NCBI GenBank assembly: GCA_018374635.1
Contig: JAHAEW010000009.1
Location: 1 to 62,667, forward strand
Length of the DNA: 62,667 bases
Source: Clostridiales bacterium
GTDB taxonomy: Bacteria > Bacillota > Clostridia > Oscillospirales > Oscillospiraceae
Reading direction: 5' to 3'
Shown: in pieces, positions 24,804 through 32,538 of the stretch
Layout of the letters: each line of letters starts with the position of its first letter
How positions within the stretch are numbered: position 1 is the stretch's first letter
Position numbers and translations under genes: made by a program
Notes under the pieces: generated by a model
What the model was told of the DNA's origin: nothing
The model's database searches: none
Seen by the model: only the letters and a program-made list of their open reading frames with translations

Positions 24804-25559
24804 ATGGAACGACTGATTTTGTGCGGCGGCGGCCATGTGTCGCTGGAAGTGGCCTATATGGCCAGCCATCTGGAATTTGAGGTGGTGATCATCGACGACC
24901 GGGCCGAGTTTGCCAACCCCGAGCGCTTCCCCATGGCCGCTCAGGTGCTGTGCAAGCCCTTTCTGGAGGCTTTGGACGAGCTGGGCAGCCGGAGCGACGA
25001 CTACTATGTGATCCTGACCCGGGGACACGCCTTTGACGGGGATTGTCTGGCCAAGGTGCTCCAGGGCGACTACGCCTATGTGGGCATGATCGGCAGCAAG
25101 ATCAAGGTGGCCGCCGTGATGAAGCGGATGAAGGAGCTGGGGTTCCACGCCAACGTGCTGGCGGGGGTGCACTCCCCAGTGGGGCTCCAGATCGGCGCCC
25201 AGACCCCGGCGGAGATCGCCGTGTCCATCCTGGGCGAGGTCATCCAGGAGCGGGCGCGTAAGGGCCCCGGGACGCCGCCTCCCCCCAGCGAGAAGGGCGT
25301 GCTGTGCACCATTACCCGCAAGAGCGGCTCCGCGCCCCGGGGCGAGGGGACCTGGATGCTGGTGCATCCCGACGGGACGTGCGTGGGCACCATCGGCGGC
25401 GGCGCGGTGGAGTACCGGGCCAAGCTGGACGCCCTGGAGATGATGAACAGCGGCGTGGAGCGGGATCACAAGCTCTACGATCTCTCCCACGCGGCGGCCG
25501 AGCTGGGCATGGTCTGCGGCGGTAAAATCGAAGTGGACTTTGAGAACCGGAAGGGATGA
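24804..25559 (+). CDS. XdhC-like molybdenum hydroxylase maturation factor, domains in reversed order
   Basis: A 251-residue protein. The N-terminal half (about 1-150) is the XdhC Rossmann domain (LILCGGGHVSLEVAYMASHLEFEVVIIDDR, FANPERFP, YVGMIGSKIK). The C-terminal half (about 165-251) is the XdhC/CoxI domain (TITRKSGSAPRGEGTWMLV, GTIGGGAVEYRA). Canonical XdhC has the CoxI part first, so this protein is circularly permuted or fused in the opposite order. XdhC inserts sulfurated molybdenum cofactor into xanthine dehydrogenase-type enzymes. It follows yqeB by 52 bases. Confidence 0.88.
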   Translation: MERLILCGGGHVSLEVAYMASHLEFEVVIIDDRAEFANPERFPMAAQVLCKPFLEALDELGSRSDDYYVILTRGHAFDGDCLAKVLQGDYAYVGMIGSKIKVAAVMKRMKELGFHANVLAGVHSPVGLQIGAQTPAEIAVSILGEVIQERARKGPGTPPPPSEKGVLCTITRKSGSAPRGEGTWMLVHPDGTCVGTIGGGAVEYRAKLDALEMMNSGVERDHKLYDLSHAAAELGMVCGGKIEVDFENRKG

Positions 25560-25564
25560 CGGCT

Positions 25565-25834
25565 ATGAAAGAGATCCTGATGTTTGTCCAGGCGGGCTGC
25601 CCCCACTGCAAGCGCGCCCTCAAGTGGCACGAGGTCATGTTTACCAAGCTCCATCCCGAGTGGGCCCAGGTCCCCCTGCGCATCGTGGATGAGGAAGTGG
25701 AGAAAGAGCTGGCCGACGCCCACGACTACTACTATGTGCCCACCTACTATGTGGACGGAGTGAAGATCCACGAGGGTCCCGTCACCCAGCAGGATGTGGA
25801 AAAGGTCTTTGCGGCTGCCATGAGCGCCGAATAA
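25565..25834 (+). CDS. glutaredoxin/thioredoxin-like protein
   Basis: An 89-residue protein with a CPHC redox motif at the start of the fold (FVQAGCPHCKRALKWHEVM). VPTYYVDGVKIHEGP supplies the cis-Pro loop and a C-terminal helix follows. ATG at 25556 is also open and overlaps the xdhC stop, but GGAAGGG is better placed for 25565. It is the last gene of the yqeC-yqeB-xdhC run and could serve sulfur or selenium transfer or reduction there; that role is inferred from position only. Confidence 0.82.
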   Translation: MKEILMFVQAGCPHCKRALKWHEVMFTKLHPEWAQVPLRIVDEEVEKELADAHDYYYVPTYYVDGVKIHEGPVTQQDVEKVFAAAMSAE

Positions 25835-25842
25835 GTCAAAAA

Positions 25843-25878
25843 ATACCCCCTGTCCACCGAGGACAGGGGGTATTTTTA
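25843..25878. terminator. bidirectional terminator
   Basis: The perfect stem ATACCCCCTGTCC/GGACAGGGGGTAT with loop ACCGA has a T tract on the plus strand and an A-rich left flank giving T on the minus strand. It serves the convergent accessory operon and mocA. Confidence 0.88.
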
Positions 25879-26442
25879 TGTCTGGGGGAGATCCTCCGGG
25901 CGGTCCACGTCAAAAAGCTCCCGGGGGTGGGCGGCCGGCACCAGGTGCAGAAGCTCCCTGTGGCGGCGGATGACCTGGCCGCCGCCGGTATCGCCGGTGA
26001 GGGACAGAAGCTCGGGAAAGAGGGCGGAGGGGAACAGGGCGGGATTGCCCCGCCGCTCCCCATAGCAGAGGGAGCAGATCCGGTCCGGGTGGGACTGGAA
26101 GGCCCCCAGCAGGGCGCTTACACTCCCGGGGGTGAGCCAGGGCTGATCGCACACGCCGAAGAGGATGCCGTCCAGGTCCAGACAGGCCCGGGTCCCCAGA
26201 GTGACCGAGGCGGAGATCCCCCGGGCGGCGTCCGGGTTGGGGAGGGGGAGAAAGCCCGCCTCCCGGCCCAGGGAGAGGATGGACTCATACTGGCTCACCA
26301 CCACCCGGCGGGCAAAGGGGACACCGGCGTAGAGGGTGAGCGCCCGCTGGACCAGGGGCACCCCCTCCACCGGCAGAAGGAGCTTGTTGGAGCCAAAGCG
26401 CCGGCCGAATCCTGAGGCCATCAGGACGCATCCGATCTCCAT
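25876..26442 (-). CDS. molybdenum cofactor cytidylyltransferase-like protein (MocA/YgfJ family)
   Basis: A 188-residue nucleotidyltransferase with the LMASGFGRRFGSNKLLLPVEG activation loop (GxGxRFGxxK). GVCDQPWLTPGSV is the metal-binding D region and NPALFPSALFPELLSLTGDTGGGQVI resembles MocA. The family attaches CMP to molybdopterin for xanthine dehydrogenase-type enzymes, which fits the YqeB/YqeC/XdhC neighbours. It follows the dihydropyrimidinase gene by 6 bases on the minus strand and converges with the accessory operon. Confidence 0.88.
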   Translation of the reverse strand: MEIGCVLMASGFGRRFGSNKLLLPVEGVPLVQRALTLYAGVPFARRVVVSQYESILSLGREAGFLPLPNPDAARGISASVTLGTRACLDLDGILFGVCDQPWLTPGSVSALLGAFQSHPDRICSLCYGERRGNPALFPSALFPELLSLTGDTGGGQVIRRHRELLHLVPAAHPRELFDVDRPEDLPQT

Positions 26443-26448
26443 ACAGCC

Positions 26449-27831
26449 CTATCTCCAGAACTGGGAGGGCCCGCGGTGGACGAACTTGCCCAGGCCTTCC
26501 CGGACCACTTTGCCGTCCTCCACGGCGACCTCGCCGCCCAGCAGGACGGTCTCGGTGCGGCCCGTCATCTCCATACCCTCATAGGGTGTATAGTCCACAT
26601 TCTGATACTGCTCGGCCGCGCGAATACACCAGGTATAATTCGGATCAAAAATAACGATATCGGCGTCGCTTCCCACCGCCAGCGTGCCCTTCTGGGGGAA
26701 CATGCCAAAGAGCTTGGCGGGATTCTCCGAGAGGGTCTTCATCATCTGAAGCTCGGAGATATGCTCCTGCCGGACGCCGCAGGTGTACATGAGAGCCGGA
26801 CGGTGCTCCACGCCGGGGATGCCGGGGGGGATGGCGGAGAAGTCGTCCTTCCCCAGGCGCTTGGTGGTGGCGTAGTTGAAGGAGCAGTGGTCGGTGCCGA
26901 TGGTGTCGATCTCATCCTCGCCCAGGGCCTCCCACAAAGCGTCCACATCCTCCTGCTTGCGCAGGGGGGGAGAGAAGACGTACTTGGCGCTCTCAAAGCC
27001 GGGGAGGCGGTATTTCTCATCGGTCATGGTGAAGTACTGAGGGCAGGACTCCAGATAGAGGGACTGGCCGTGGGAGCGGGCCATCAGGGCCTCCTCCAGG
27101 CCGCGCTGGGTGGAGAGATGGACCACGTTGACCGGATAACCGGCCTGCTCGGCCAGATTGAGCCAGCGGTTGACGGCCTCCGACTCGATGAGGTCGCTGT
27201 GGGCCAGGGGATGAGAGGCGGGAGAGAGCATGCCGGCCTCCTTGAGCTCGGCAATGGCCTCGTCGATGAGGTCGCCGTTCTCACAGTGGCAGCCCACGAT
27301 GCCGCCCTCCTTGCCCACGGCCTTGATGACCTCGTAGGCCACGCCGTCGGGGATGCGCATGCCGTGGTAGGCCAGGTAGACCTTGTAGGAGGTGATGCCC
27401 TGCGCGGTCATTTTGGGCAGCTCCTCCCGGATGCGGGCATCCCAGTCCACGATGGTCATATGGAAGGAGTAGTTGCAGGAGGCGTGGCCATCGGCCCGGC
27501 TGTGCCACTCGTCCAGCGCGGACTGGAGGGAGTGGCCGTGCTCCGGCTCGGCAAAGTCCAGCACGCAGGTGGTGCCGCCGGCCAGGGCGGCCCGGGTGCC
27601 GGTCTCCCAATTATCCGCCGTCTCCCGTTCGGTCCCCTTGTTCATCTCAAAGTGAGTGTGGGTGTCGATAAATCCGGGAAAAACCAGCTTGCCCCTGGCG
27701 TCGATGACCTGACAGCCGCCGGCGGAGAGGGCGGGGCCAATCTCGGCGATCTTGCCTGCCTCCACCCGCAGATCGGCCTTTACCGGGCCGTCGGGGAGGA
27801 TCAGGGTGCCGTTTTGAATCAGGATGGACAT
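26449..27831 (-). CDS. hydA: dihydropyrimidinase/hydantoinase (HyuA-like)
   Basis: A 460-residue cyclic amidohydrolase that opens dihydropyrimidine or hydantoin rings. The metal-binding set is visible: GFIDTHTHFEMN (HxH), ITSYKVYLAY with the carboxylated Lys, GCHCENGDLID, NVVHLSTQRG and GTDHCSFN (metal Asp). The frame is open 44 codons further, but AAGGAGG lies before the ATG at 27831, giving the usual MSILIQNGTLILPDGP start. mocA follows 6 bases later. Substrate cannot be read from the sequence; a uracil/thymine breakdown product or a purine-derived ring are both possible. Confidence 0.92.
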   Translation of the reverse strand: MSILIQNGTLILPDGPVKADLRVEAGKIAEIGPALSAGGCQVIDARGKLVFPGFIDTHTHFEMNKGTERETADNWETGTRAALAGGTTCVLDFAEPEHGHSLQSALDEWHSRADGHASCNYSFHMTIVDWDARIREELPKMTAQGITSYKVYLAYHGMRIPDGVAYEVIKAVGKEGGIVGCHCENGDLIDEAIAELKEAGMLSPASHPLAHSDLIESEAVNRWLNLAEQAGYPVNVVHLSTQRGLEEALMARSHGQSLYLESCPQYFTMTDEKYRLPGFESAKYVFSPPLRKQEDVDALWEALGEDEIDTIGTDHCSFNYATTKRLGKDDFSAIPPGIPGVEHRPALMYTCGVRQEHISELQMMKTLSENPAKLFGMFPQKGTLAVGSDADIVIFDPNYTWCIRAAEQYQNVDYTPYEGMEMTGRTETVLLGGEVAVEDGKVVREGLGKFVHRGPSQFWR

Positions 27832-27867
27832 AGATAGGCCTCCTTCAGTAAGAGTAAATACAAAACA

Positions 27868-27902
27868 GGGCGGGCCACATCCAAAACGGATGTGACCCGC
27901 CC
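27868..27902 (-). terminator. terminator-like hairpin in the hydA leader (possible attenuator)
   Basis: GGGCGGGTCACATCC pairs with GGATGTGGCCCGCCC (one mismatch) and is followed on the minus strand by TGTTTTGTATTT. It lies after a good promoter and before the hydA start codon, so it may attenuate hydA, or end read-through from the upstream gene. Confidence 0.65.
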
Positions 27903-27934
27903 ATTCAGGCTCCGTTTCAGCCATTTCCGGCTCT

Positions 27935-27963
27935 ATTGTAGCACACGGATAGGTTGAACGCAA
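27935..27963 (-). promoter_or_regulatory. sigma-A promoter of hydA-mocA
   Basis: On the minus strand: TTGCGT (plus 27958-27963), 17-base spacer, TACAAT (plus 27935-27940) with TGC extension. It gives a leader of about 100 bases containing the hairpin at 27868-27902. Confidence 0.8.
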
Positions 27964-27990
27964 GAGTATAGAAAACCCGCGCCGGTGGGG

Positions 27991-29232
27991 TCAGGGATGG
28001 ACCCCGTTGGCGGAAAAGGCCCGGAGCAGTTCGTCCATGGAGGGGCGGACCAGCATGGGTTCTCCCGCGGCCCGGATGCCGTTGGCCACGTCCTTGAGGC
28101 CGTTGCCGGTGACCACGCTGACCACGGTGGCGCCGGGGTCCAGAATGCCCCGCTCCAGAGCCTTTTTGACGCCGGCGGTGCCGGTGACGCCGGCGGGCTC
28201 GCCAAAGACGCCCTGGGTACGGCCCAGCAGGCGCATGGCGGCCAGGATCTCCTCGTCGGTGACGTTGACCACCAGGCCGTCGGACTCCTCAATGGCTTGG
28301 AGCGCCTTGTCCGCGTTGCGGGGCACGCCCACCGCGATGGAGTCGGCCAGGGTGTTTTCCTCCATGGGCTGCCAGGGCGTGGCCGTCATAATGGCCCGGT
28401 TGAGCGGACAGCAGCCCTCCGCCTGGACCGAGATGAGACGGGGGAGACGGTCGATAAATCCGGCGGCGTACAGGTCCTTGAGGCCCTTCCAGGCGCCGGC
28501 GATGGTACAGCCGTCGCCCACCGAGAGGGCGATGAAGTCGGGCACCTTCCAGTGGAGCTGCTCCATGATCTCCAGCGTGACGGTCTTTTTGCCCTCGGAG
28601 AGATAGGGGTTGATGGCGGCGTTGCGGTTGTACCAGCCCCACTTCTCGATGGCGGCCTTGGAGAGCTCAAAGGTGTCCTCATAGGAGCCGTCCACGCTGA
28701 TGACGGTGGCGCCGAAGATGCGAAGCTGGGCCACCTTTCCCTTGGGGGCGCGGGCGGGGACAAAGATATAGGTGGGGATGCCCGCCGCCGCCGCGTTGCC
28801 CGCCAGGGAAGAGGCCGCGTTGCCGGTGGAGGAGCAGGCGATGGTGTGGGCGCCCGCCTCCCGGGCTTTGACCACCGCCATGGCGGAGGCCCGGTCCTTT
28901 AGGGAGGCCGTGGGATTCTGCCCGTCGTCCTTGATGTAGAGCGTCTTGAGGCCCAGTTCCCGGGCCAGATTGTCCGCCCGGTAGAGGGGGGACCAGCCCA
29001 CCCGCAGCGGCGTGGGCGCCGAATCGGCCTCCACCGGCAGGAAAGGCCGGTAGCGCCACATGGACCACTCCTGACTGTGCTCCAGGTCGTCCCTGGTGAA
29101 GTGGGCTTTGATGTGATCGTAGTCGTAGACAATGTCCAGGATACCGCCGCACGAACAGGTGGTGGTGTTGGGGGTGGCCTCATATTCCTTGCCGCATTTG
29201 ACGCATTTGGCGTATTTGACATTCTTCAGCAA
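27991..29232 (-). CDS. threonine synthase-like PLP enzyme
   Basis: A 413-residue fold-type II PLP enzyme. A zinc-ribbon-like start (CVKCGKEYEATPNTTTCSCGG, four Cys) precedes the catalytic domain. NPTASLKDRASAMAVVKARE holds the PLP lysine, ACSSTGNAASSLAGNAAAAG is the phosphate-binding loop, and SVGDGCTIAGAWKGLKDL is the second glycine-rich stretch. The start is TTG at 29232 with a perfect AAGGAGGT. Threonine synthase (phosphohomoserine to threonine) is the nearest family, but no homoserine gene is nearby and the neighbourhood is catabolic, so another amino acid substrate is possible. Confidence 0.82.
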   Translation of the reverse strand: MLKNVKYAKCVKCGKEYEATPNTTTCSCGGILDIVYDYDHIKAHFTRDDLEHSQEWSMWRYRPFLPVEADSAPTPLRVGWSPLYRADNLARELGLKTLYIKDDGQNPTASLKDRASAMAVVKAREAGAHTIACSSTGNAASSLAGNAAAAGIPTYIFVPARAPKGKVAQLRIFGATVISVDGSYEDTFELSKAAIEKWGWYNRNAAINPYLSEGKKTVTLEIMEQLHWKVPDFIALSVGDGCTIAGAWKGLKDLYAAGFIDRLPRLISVQAEGCCPLNRAIMTATPWQPMEENTLADSIAVGVPRNADKALQAIEESDGLVVNVTDEEILAAMRLLGRTQGVFGEPAGVTGTAGVKKALERGILDPGATVVSVVTGNGLKDVANGIRAAGEPMLVRPSMDELLRAFSANGVHP

Positions 29233-29256
29233 CGGGATGACCTCCTTTTCAAAACA

Positions 29257-29287
29257 ACCGGCGGGCGGGGAGATCCCGCCCGCCGGT
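29257..29287 (-). terminator. terminator between the two PLP-enzyme genes
   Basis: The perfect stem ACCGGCGGGCGGG/CCCGCCCGCCGGT is followed on the minus strand by TGTTTTG. It lies right after the 29314-30789 gene, so the downstream gene may depend on read-through. Confidence 0.75.
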
Positions 29288-29313
29288 CCGGTGTGTATGG
29301 ACGGGTGAGGCGC

Positions 29314-30789
29314 TTACAGGGCCTTGAGCAGCCCGGTGGCGTCATTGAATTCATTGATGAGTTCGTCCAGCGCCTTGGCCTGCTGGTGGACGGCGTCCCA
29401 GGTGCCCTCGGTGTCGTACCACAGGGCGTTCAAATCCTTCACATCGCGGGCCTGCTGCTCCACCCAGGTGTAGTATTTCAGGTTATGTACCCGCTTGCGG
29501 TCCCAATAGTTGAGCTCGGCCATGTTGTCCGTCTTGAGGCCCAGAATGTGCAGGTTGTGGTCCAGGGCGGCCTCCTGGAGGTTATAGGCCCCGTGCATCT
29601 CGTTGAGCTCGTCGATGCGGCTCTGATACATGACGGCCGAGTCGGTGAGCACGGTGACCACCACGTCGCGCTCGGTCAGCTCGTAGTACTTGGCCATCTT
29701 GATGCAGCACAGCACGTTGGCGATGCCCGAGATGCCCATCCAGGTCAGCTTCTCCAGCAGGTTGTCCGAGATGCCCAGTTCTTCCTTCAGGTATTTCTGG
29801 CCGTCGGGGGTGTTGAAGAGGCGGAGCAGGCGCTGGGAATCCTCGTCGTCGATGTCGATGACCATGTCGGTGTTCTTCACATTGTGGATCCAGGGGATGT
29901 GCTTGTCGCCAATGCCCTCGATGCGGTGGCCGCCAAAGCCGTTTTCCAGAATGGTGGGGCACTGAAGCGCCTCGCCCACAGCCAGCTTCACATGGGGATA
30001 GCGGTCCTTGAGCAGGTCGCCGGCCGACATGGTGCCCGCGGAACCGGAGGTAAAGCACGCGCCGGCCAGACGGTCACCGGGGCGCTTGACCGCCTCATAG
30101 AGGCCGGCCAGGGCGGTGCCGGTCACATTGTAGTGCCAAAGGGGATTGCCCATCTCCTCAAACTGGTTGAAGATCATCATGGTGGGGTCCTGCTTGAGCT
30201 CCCAGGTCTTGTCAAAGATCTCCTTGACGTTGGACTCGCAGCCCGGCGTGGCGATGACCTGCCCGGCGATCTGGCTGAGCCACTCAAAGCGCTCCTTGCT
30301 CATCTCGGCTGGGAGGATGGCCACGCTGTCACAGGCCAGCAGCTTGGAGTTGAAGGCGCCGCCGCGGCAGTAGTTGCCAGTGGAGGGCCAGACGGCGTGA
30401 TGGCGGGTGGCGTCAAACTGCCCGGTCACCAGGCGGGGAGCCAGACAGCCAAAGGAGGCGCCCACTTTATGGCATCCGGTGGGGAACCACTTGCCGGCCA
30501 TGGCCAGAATGCGGCAGGGGACCCCGGTCAGGGAGGAGGGCAGCTCCACATAGTTGGGCACAGCCTGATAGCCGCCGCCGAATTCCTTGGCTTCGTTCTT
30601 CCAGGTGATGCGGAAGAGGTTCAGAGGATTGACGTCCCACAGTCCCACGTTTTTCAGCTTGTCCCGGATGGCGCCGGGAATGGATTCCGGCTCCTGCATC
30701 TGGGCGATGGTGGGAATGATGACATTATTTTCGCGGGCCTTTTTGATGTTTCGGTCCAGACTCTCTCGGCGGATGGTAAGGTCGATCAT
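29314..30789 (-). CDS. unassigned fold-type II PLP-dependent enzyme
   Basis: A 491-residue protein. GCHKVGASFGCLAPRLVTGQF supplies the probable PLP lysine and WPSTGNYCRGGAFNSKLL resembles the STGN phosphate loop of cysteine synthase/threonine synthase-like proteins. FTSGSAGTMSAGDLLKDRYP and MGISGIANVLCCIKMAKYYEL follow. The N-terminus (MIDLTIRRESLDRNIKKAREN) has no signal peptide. AAGGAGG precedes the ATG at 30789; 15 further codons upstream are open but not supported. It is longer than typical cysteine or threonine synthases. The family occurs in Clostridia under general names such as pyridoxal-5-phosphate-dependent protein; the reaction is not known to me. Confidence 0.8.
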   Translation of the reverse strand: MIDLTIRRESLDRNIKKARENNVIIPTIAQMQEPESIPGAIRDKLKNVGLWDVNPLNLFRITWKNEAKEFGGGYQAVPNYVELPSSLTGVPCRILAMAGKWFPTGCHKVGASFGCLAPRLVTGQFDATRHHAVWPSTGNYCRGGAFNSKLLACDSVAILPAEMSKERFEWLSQIAGQVIATPGCESNVKEIFDKTWELKQDPTMMIFNQFEEMGNPLWHYNVTGTALAGLYEAVKRPGDRLAGACFTSGSAGTMSAGDLLKDRYPHVKLAVGEALQCPTILENGFGGHRIEGIGDKHIPWIHNVKNTDMVIDIDDEDSQRLLRLFNTPDGQKYLKEELGISDNLLEKLTWMGISGIANVLCCIKMAKYYELTERDVVVTVLTDSAVMYQSRIDELNEMHGAYNLQEAALDHNLHILGLKTDNMAELNYWDRKRVHNLKYYTWVEQQARDVKDLNALWYDTEGTWDAVHQQAKALDELINEFNDATGLLKAL

Positions 30790-30840
30790 ATTCCGTGTCC
30801 TCCTTAAAATACAGAGTGCCAAAGGCGCTGCCATGTCCTA

Positions 30841-30868
30841 ATCATAGCACAATCTGGAAAGAAATCAA
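30841..30868 (-). promoter_or_regulatory. promoter of the 29314-30789 gene
   Basis: On the minus strand: TTGATT (plus 30863-30868), 16-base spacer, TATGAT (plus 30841-30846) with a TGC extension. The remaining AT-rich gap (30870-31030) shows no gene. Confidence 0.75.
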
Positions 30869-31030
30869 GAGGGAAGAAATAATTTTTAAACTTATGCGTT
30901 TTCATCTAATATAAATCATATAATGAATTGTTTGTGTAAAATAACGATAGAGCGGCCGTGCGCGTTCAGATGAGCGGAATTCTGTCCGTACGACAAAAAC
31001 AGGGAGGGGCCGAGGCGATTGGAAACGCGT

Positions 31031-31060
31031 AAAAAAGGCGGGCCGCATTTGCGGCCCGCC
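31031..31060 (-). terminator. intrinsic terminator of the thiolase gene
   Basis: The perfect 10-bp stem GGCGGGCCGC/GCGGCCCGCC with loop ATTT is followed on the minus strand by a T6 run. Confidence 0.9.
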
Positions 31061-31077
31061 GGAGGAGCAGATTCAGA

Positions 31078-32259
31078 TCAGCACTTTTCGAGGATAACGG
31101 CAGTGCCCATGCCGCCGCCGATGCACAGGGTGGCAAGGCCCTTCTTGGCGTCGGAGCGCTTGCTCATCTCGTGCAGCAGGGTGACGATGATGCGGGCGCC
31201 GGAGCAGCCCACGGGGTGACCCAGGGAGATAGCGCCGCCGTTGACGTTGACCTTGCTCATGTCAAACTTCAGCTCGCGGGCCACCGCGATGGACTGGGCG
31301 GCAAAGGCCTCGTTGGCCTCCACGAGATCCATGTCCCCGATGGTCAGGCCGGCCTTCTCCATGGCCTGCTTGGAGGCGGGAACGGGACCCACGCCCATGA
31401 TCTTGGGATCCACGCCGCCCTGGCCCCAGGAGACCAGCTTAGCCATGGGCTTCAGGCCGTACTTCTCCACCGCCTCGCCGGAGGCCAGGATGATGGCGGC
31501 AGCGCCGTCGTTGATGCCGGAGGCATTGCCGGCGGTGACGCGGCCGTCCTTCTTGAAGGCGGGCTTCAGCTTGGCCAGACCCTCGGCGGTGGTGCCGTGG
31601 CGGGGGAACTCGTCGACCTTGAAGTCCACGGTCTCCTTCTTGACCTTCACGGGCACGGGGACGATCTCGTCGTCAAACTTGCCGGCCTCCTGAGCGGCCT
31701 TGGCCTTCATCTGGGAGTTCAGGGCGAACTCGTCCAGCTCTTCCCGGGTGATGCCCCACTGGTCGCAGATATTCTCGGCGGTGATGCCCATGTGGTAGTC
31801 GTTGAACACATCCCACAGGCCGTCCTTCACCATGGTGTCCACCAGCTTGGTGTCGTTCATACGGGCGCCGAAGCGGGCGGCGGGCATGGCATAGGGAGCG
31901 GCGGACATGTTCTCGGTGCCGCCGGCCACGATCACATCGGCGTCACCGGCCAGAATGGTGCGGGCGCCCTCGATGACCGCCTTCATGCCAGAGCCGCAGA
32001 CCATGCTGACAGTATAGGCGGGGACTTCGATGGGGATACCCGCGCCCAGGGAGACCTGGCGGGCCATGTTCTGGCCGGCGGCAGCGGTCAGGATGGAGCC
32101 GAACATGACCTCATCCACCTGCTCGGGCTTGACGTTGGCGCGCTTGAGCGCCTCGGCCACTACGATAGCGCCCAGCTTGGCGGCGGGAACATCCTTCAGG
32201 GAACCACCAAAGGAGCCGATGGCGGTACGGCAGCAATTGACAACATAAATGTCCTTCAT
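31078..32259 (-). CDS. thlA: acetyl-CoA C-acetyltransferase (thiolase)
   Basis: A 393-residue thiolase that joins two acetyl-CoA to acetoacetyl-CoA, the first step of the butyrate route. Catalytic motifs are complete: SMVCGSGMKAVIEGA (nucleophile Cys near 88), NVNGGAISLGHPVGCSGARI (His) and CIGGGMGTAVILE (second Cys). Length matches ThlA/AtoB. The ATG has GGAGGGTC upstream. It is monocistronic, with its own promoter and terminator. Other butyrate genes (hbd, crt, bcd) are not in the window. Confidence 0.95.
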   Translation of the reverse strand: MKDIYVVNCCRTAIGSFGGSLKDVPAAKLGAIVVAEALKRANVKPEQVDEVMFGSILTAAAGQNMARQVSLGAGIPIEVPAYTVSMVCGSGMKAVIEGARTILAGDADVIVAGGTENMSAAPYAMPAARFGARMNDTKLVDTMVKDGLWDVFNDYHMGITAENICDQWGITREELDEFALNSQMKAKAAQEAGKFDDEIVPVPVKVKKETVDFKVDEFPRHGTTAEGLAKLKPAFKKDGRVTAGNASGINDGAAAIILASGEAVEKYGLKPMAKLVSWGQGGVDPKIMGVGPVPASKQAMEKAGLTIGDMDLVEANEAFAAQSIAVARELKFDMSKVNVNGGAISLGHPVGCSGARIIVTLLHEMSKRSDAKKGLATLCIGGGMGTAVILEKC

Positions 32260-32352
32260 AGAAATGACCCTCCAAATATTTTACATTTCATTCGATCTAT
32301 GGTCGCGGAGTCGGCAATGAATATAAATTCGGGTTGCGAACCGGATGGACCT

Positions 32353-32381
32353 ATTATATATGATGGGAGAGAAAAATGCAA
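32353..32381 (-). promoter_or_regulatory. sigma-A promoter of the thiolase gene
   Basis: On the minus strand: TTGCAT (plus 32376-32381), 17-base spacer, TATAAT (plus 32353-32358). It is strong and gives a leader of about 85 bases. Confidence 0.85.
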
Positions 32382-32424
32382 CCTGGACTTGTGAATATTT
32401 TAACAATGTGCTTTAGAGGAGAAA

Positions 32425-32467
32425 AATCCGGCAGGTTCTGGGCCTTTGGACCCAGAACCGCCGGATT
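32425..32467 (-). terminator. terminator of the GntR-ABC operon
   Basis: ATCCGGC-A-GGTTCTGGG pairs with CCCAGAACC-G-CCGGAT around a short loop. A TTTTTC run follows on the minus strand, about 70 bases after the permease stop. Confidence 0.75.
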
Positions 32468-32538
32468 TCAATGGAAAAGTGAAAGATTTGGGAGATTTCT
32501 CAAAAATCTTTGGATCGGTGTGGAATGGCCGCAGCCTG

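Noticed and set aside
29314..30789. Diaminopropionate ammonia-lyase (YgeX)
   Set aside because: The N-terminal pattern and the sequence around the lysine do not fit YgeX, so I left the enzyme unassigned.
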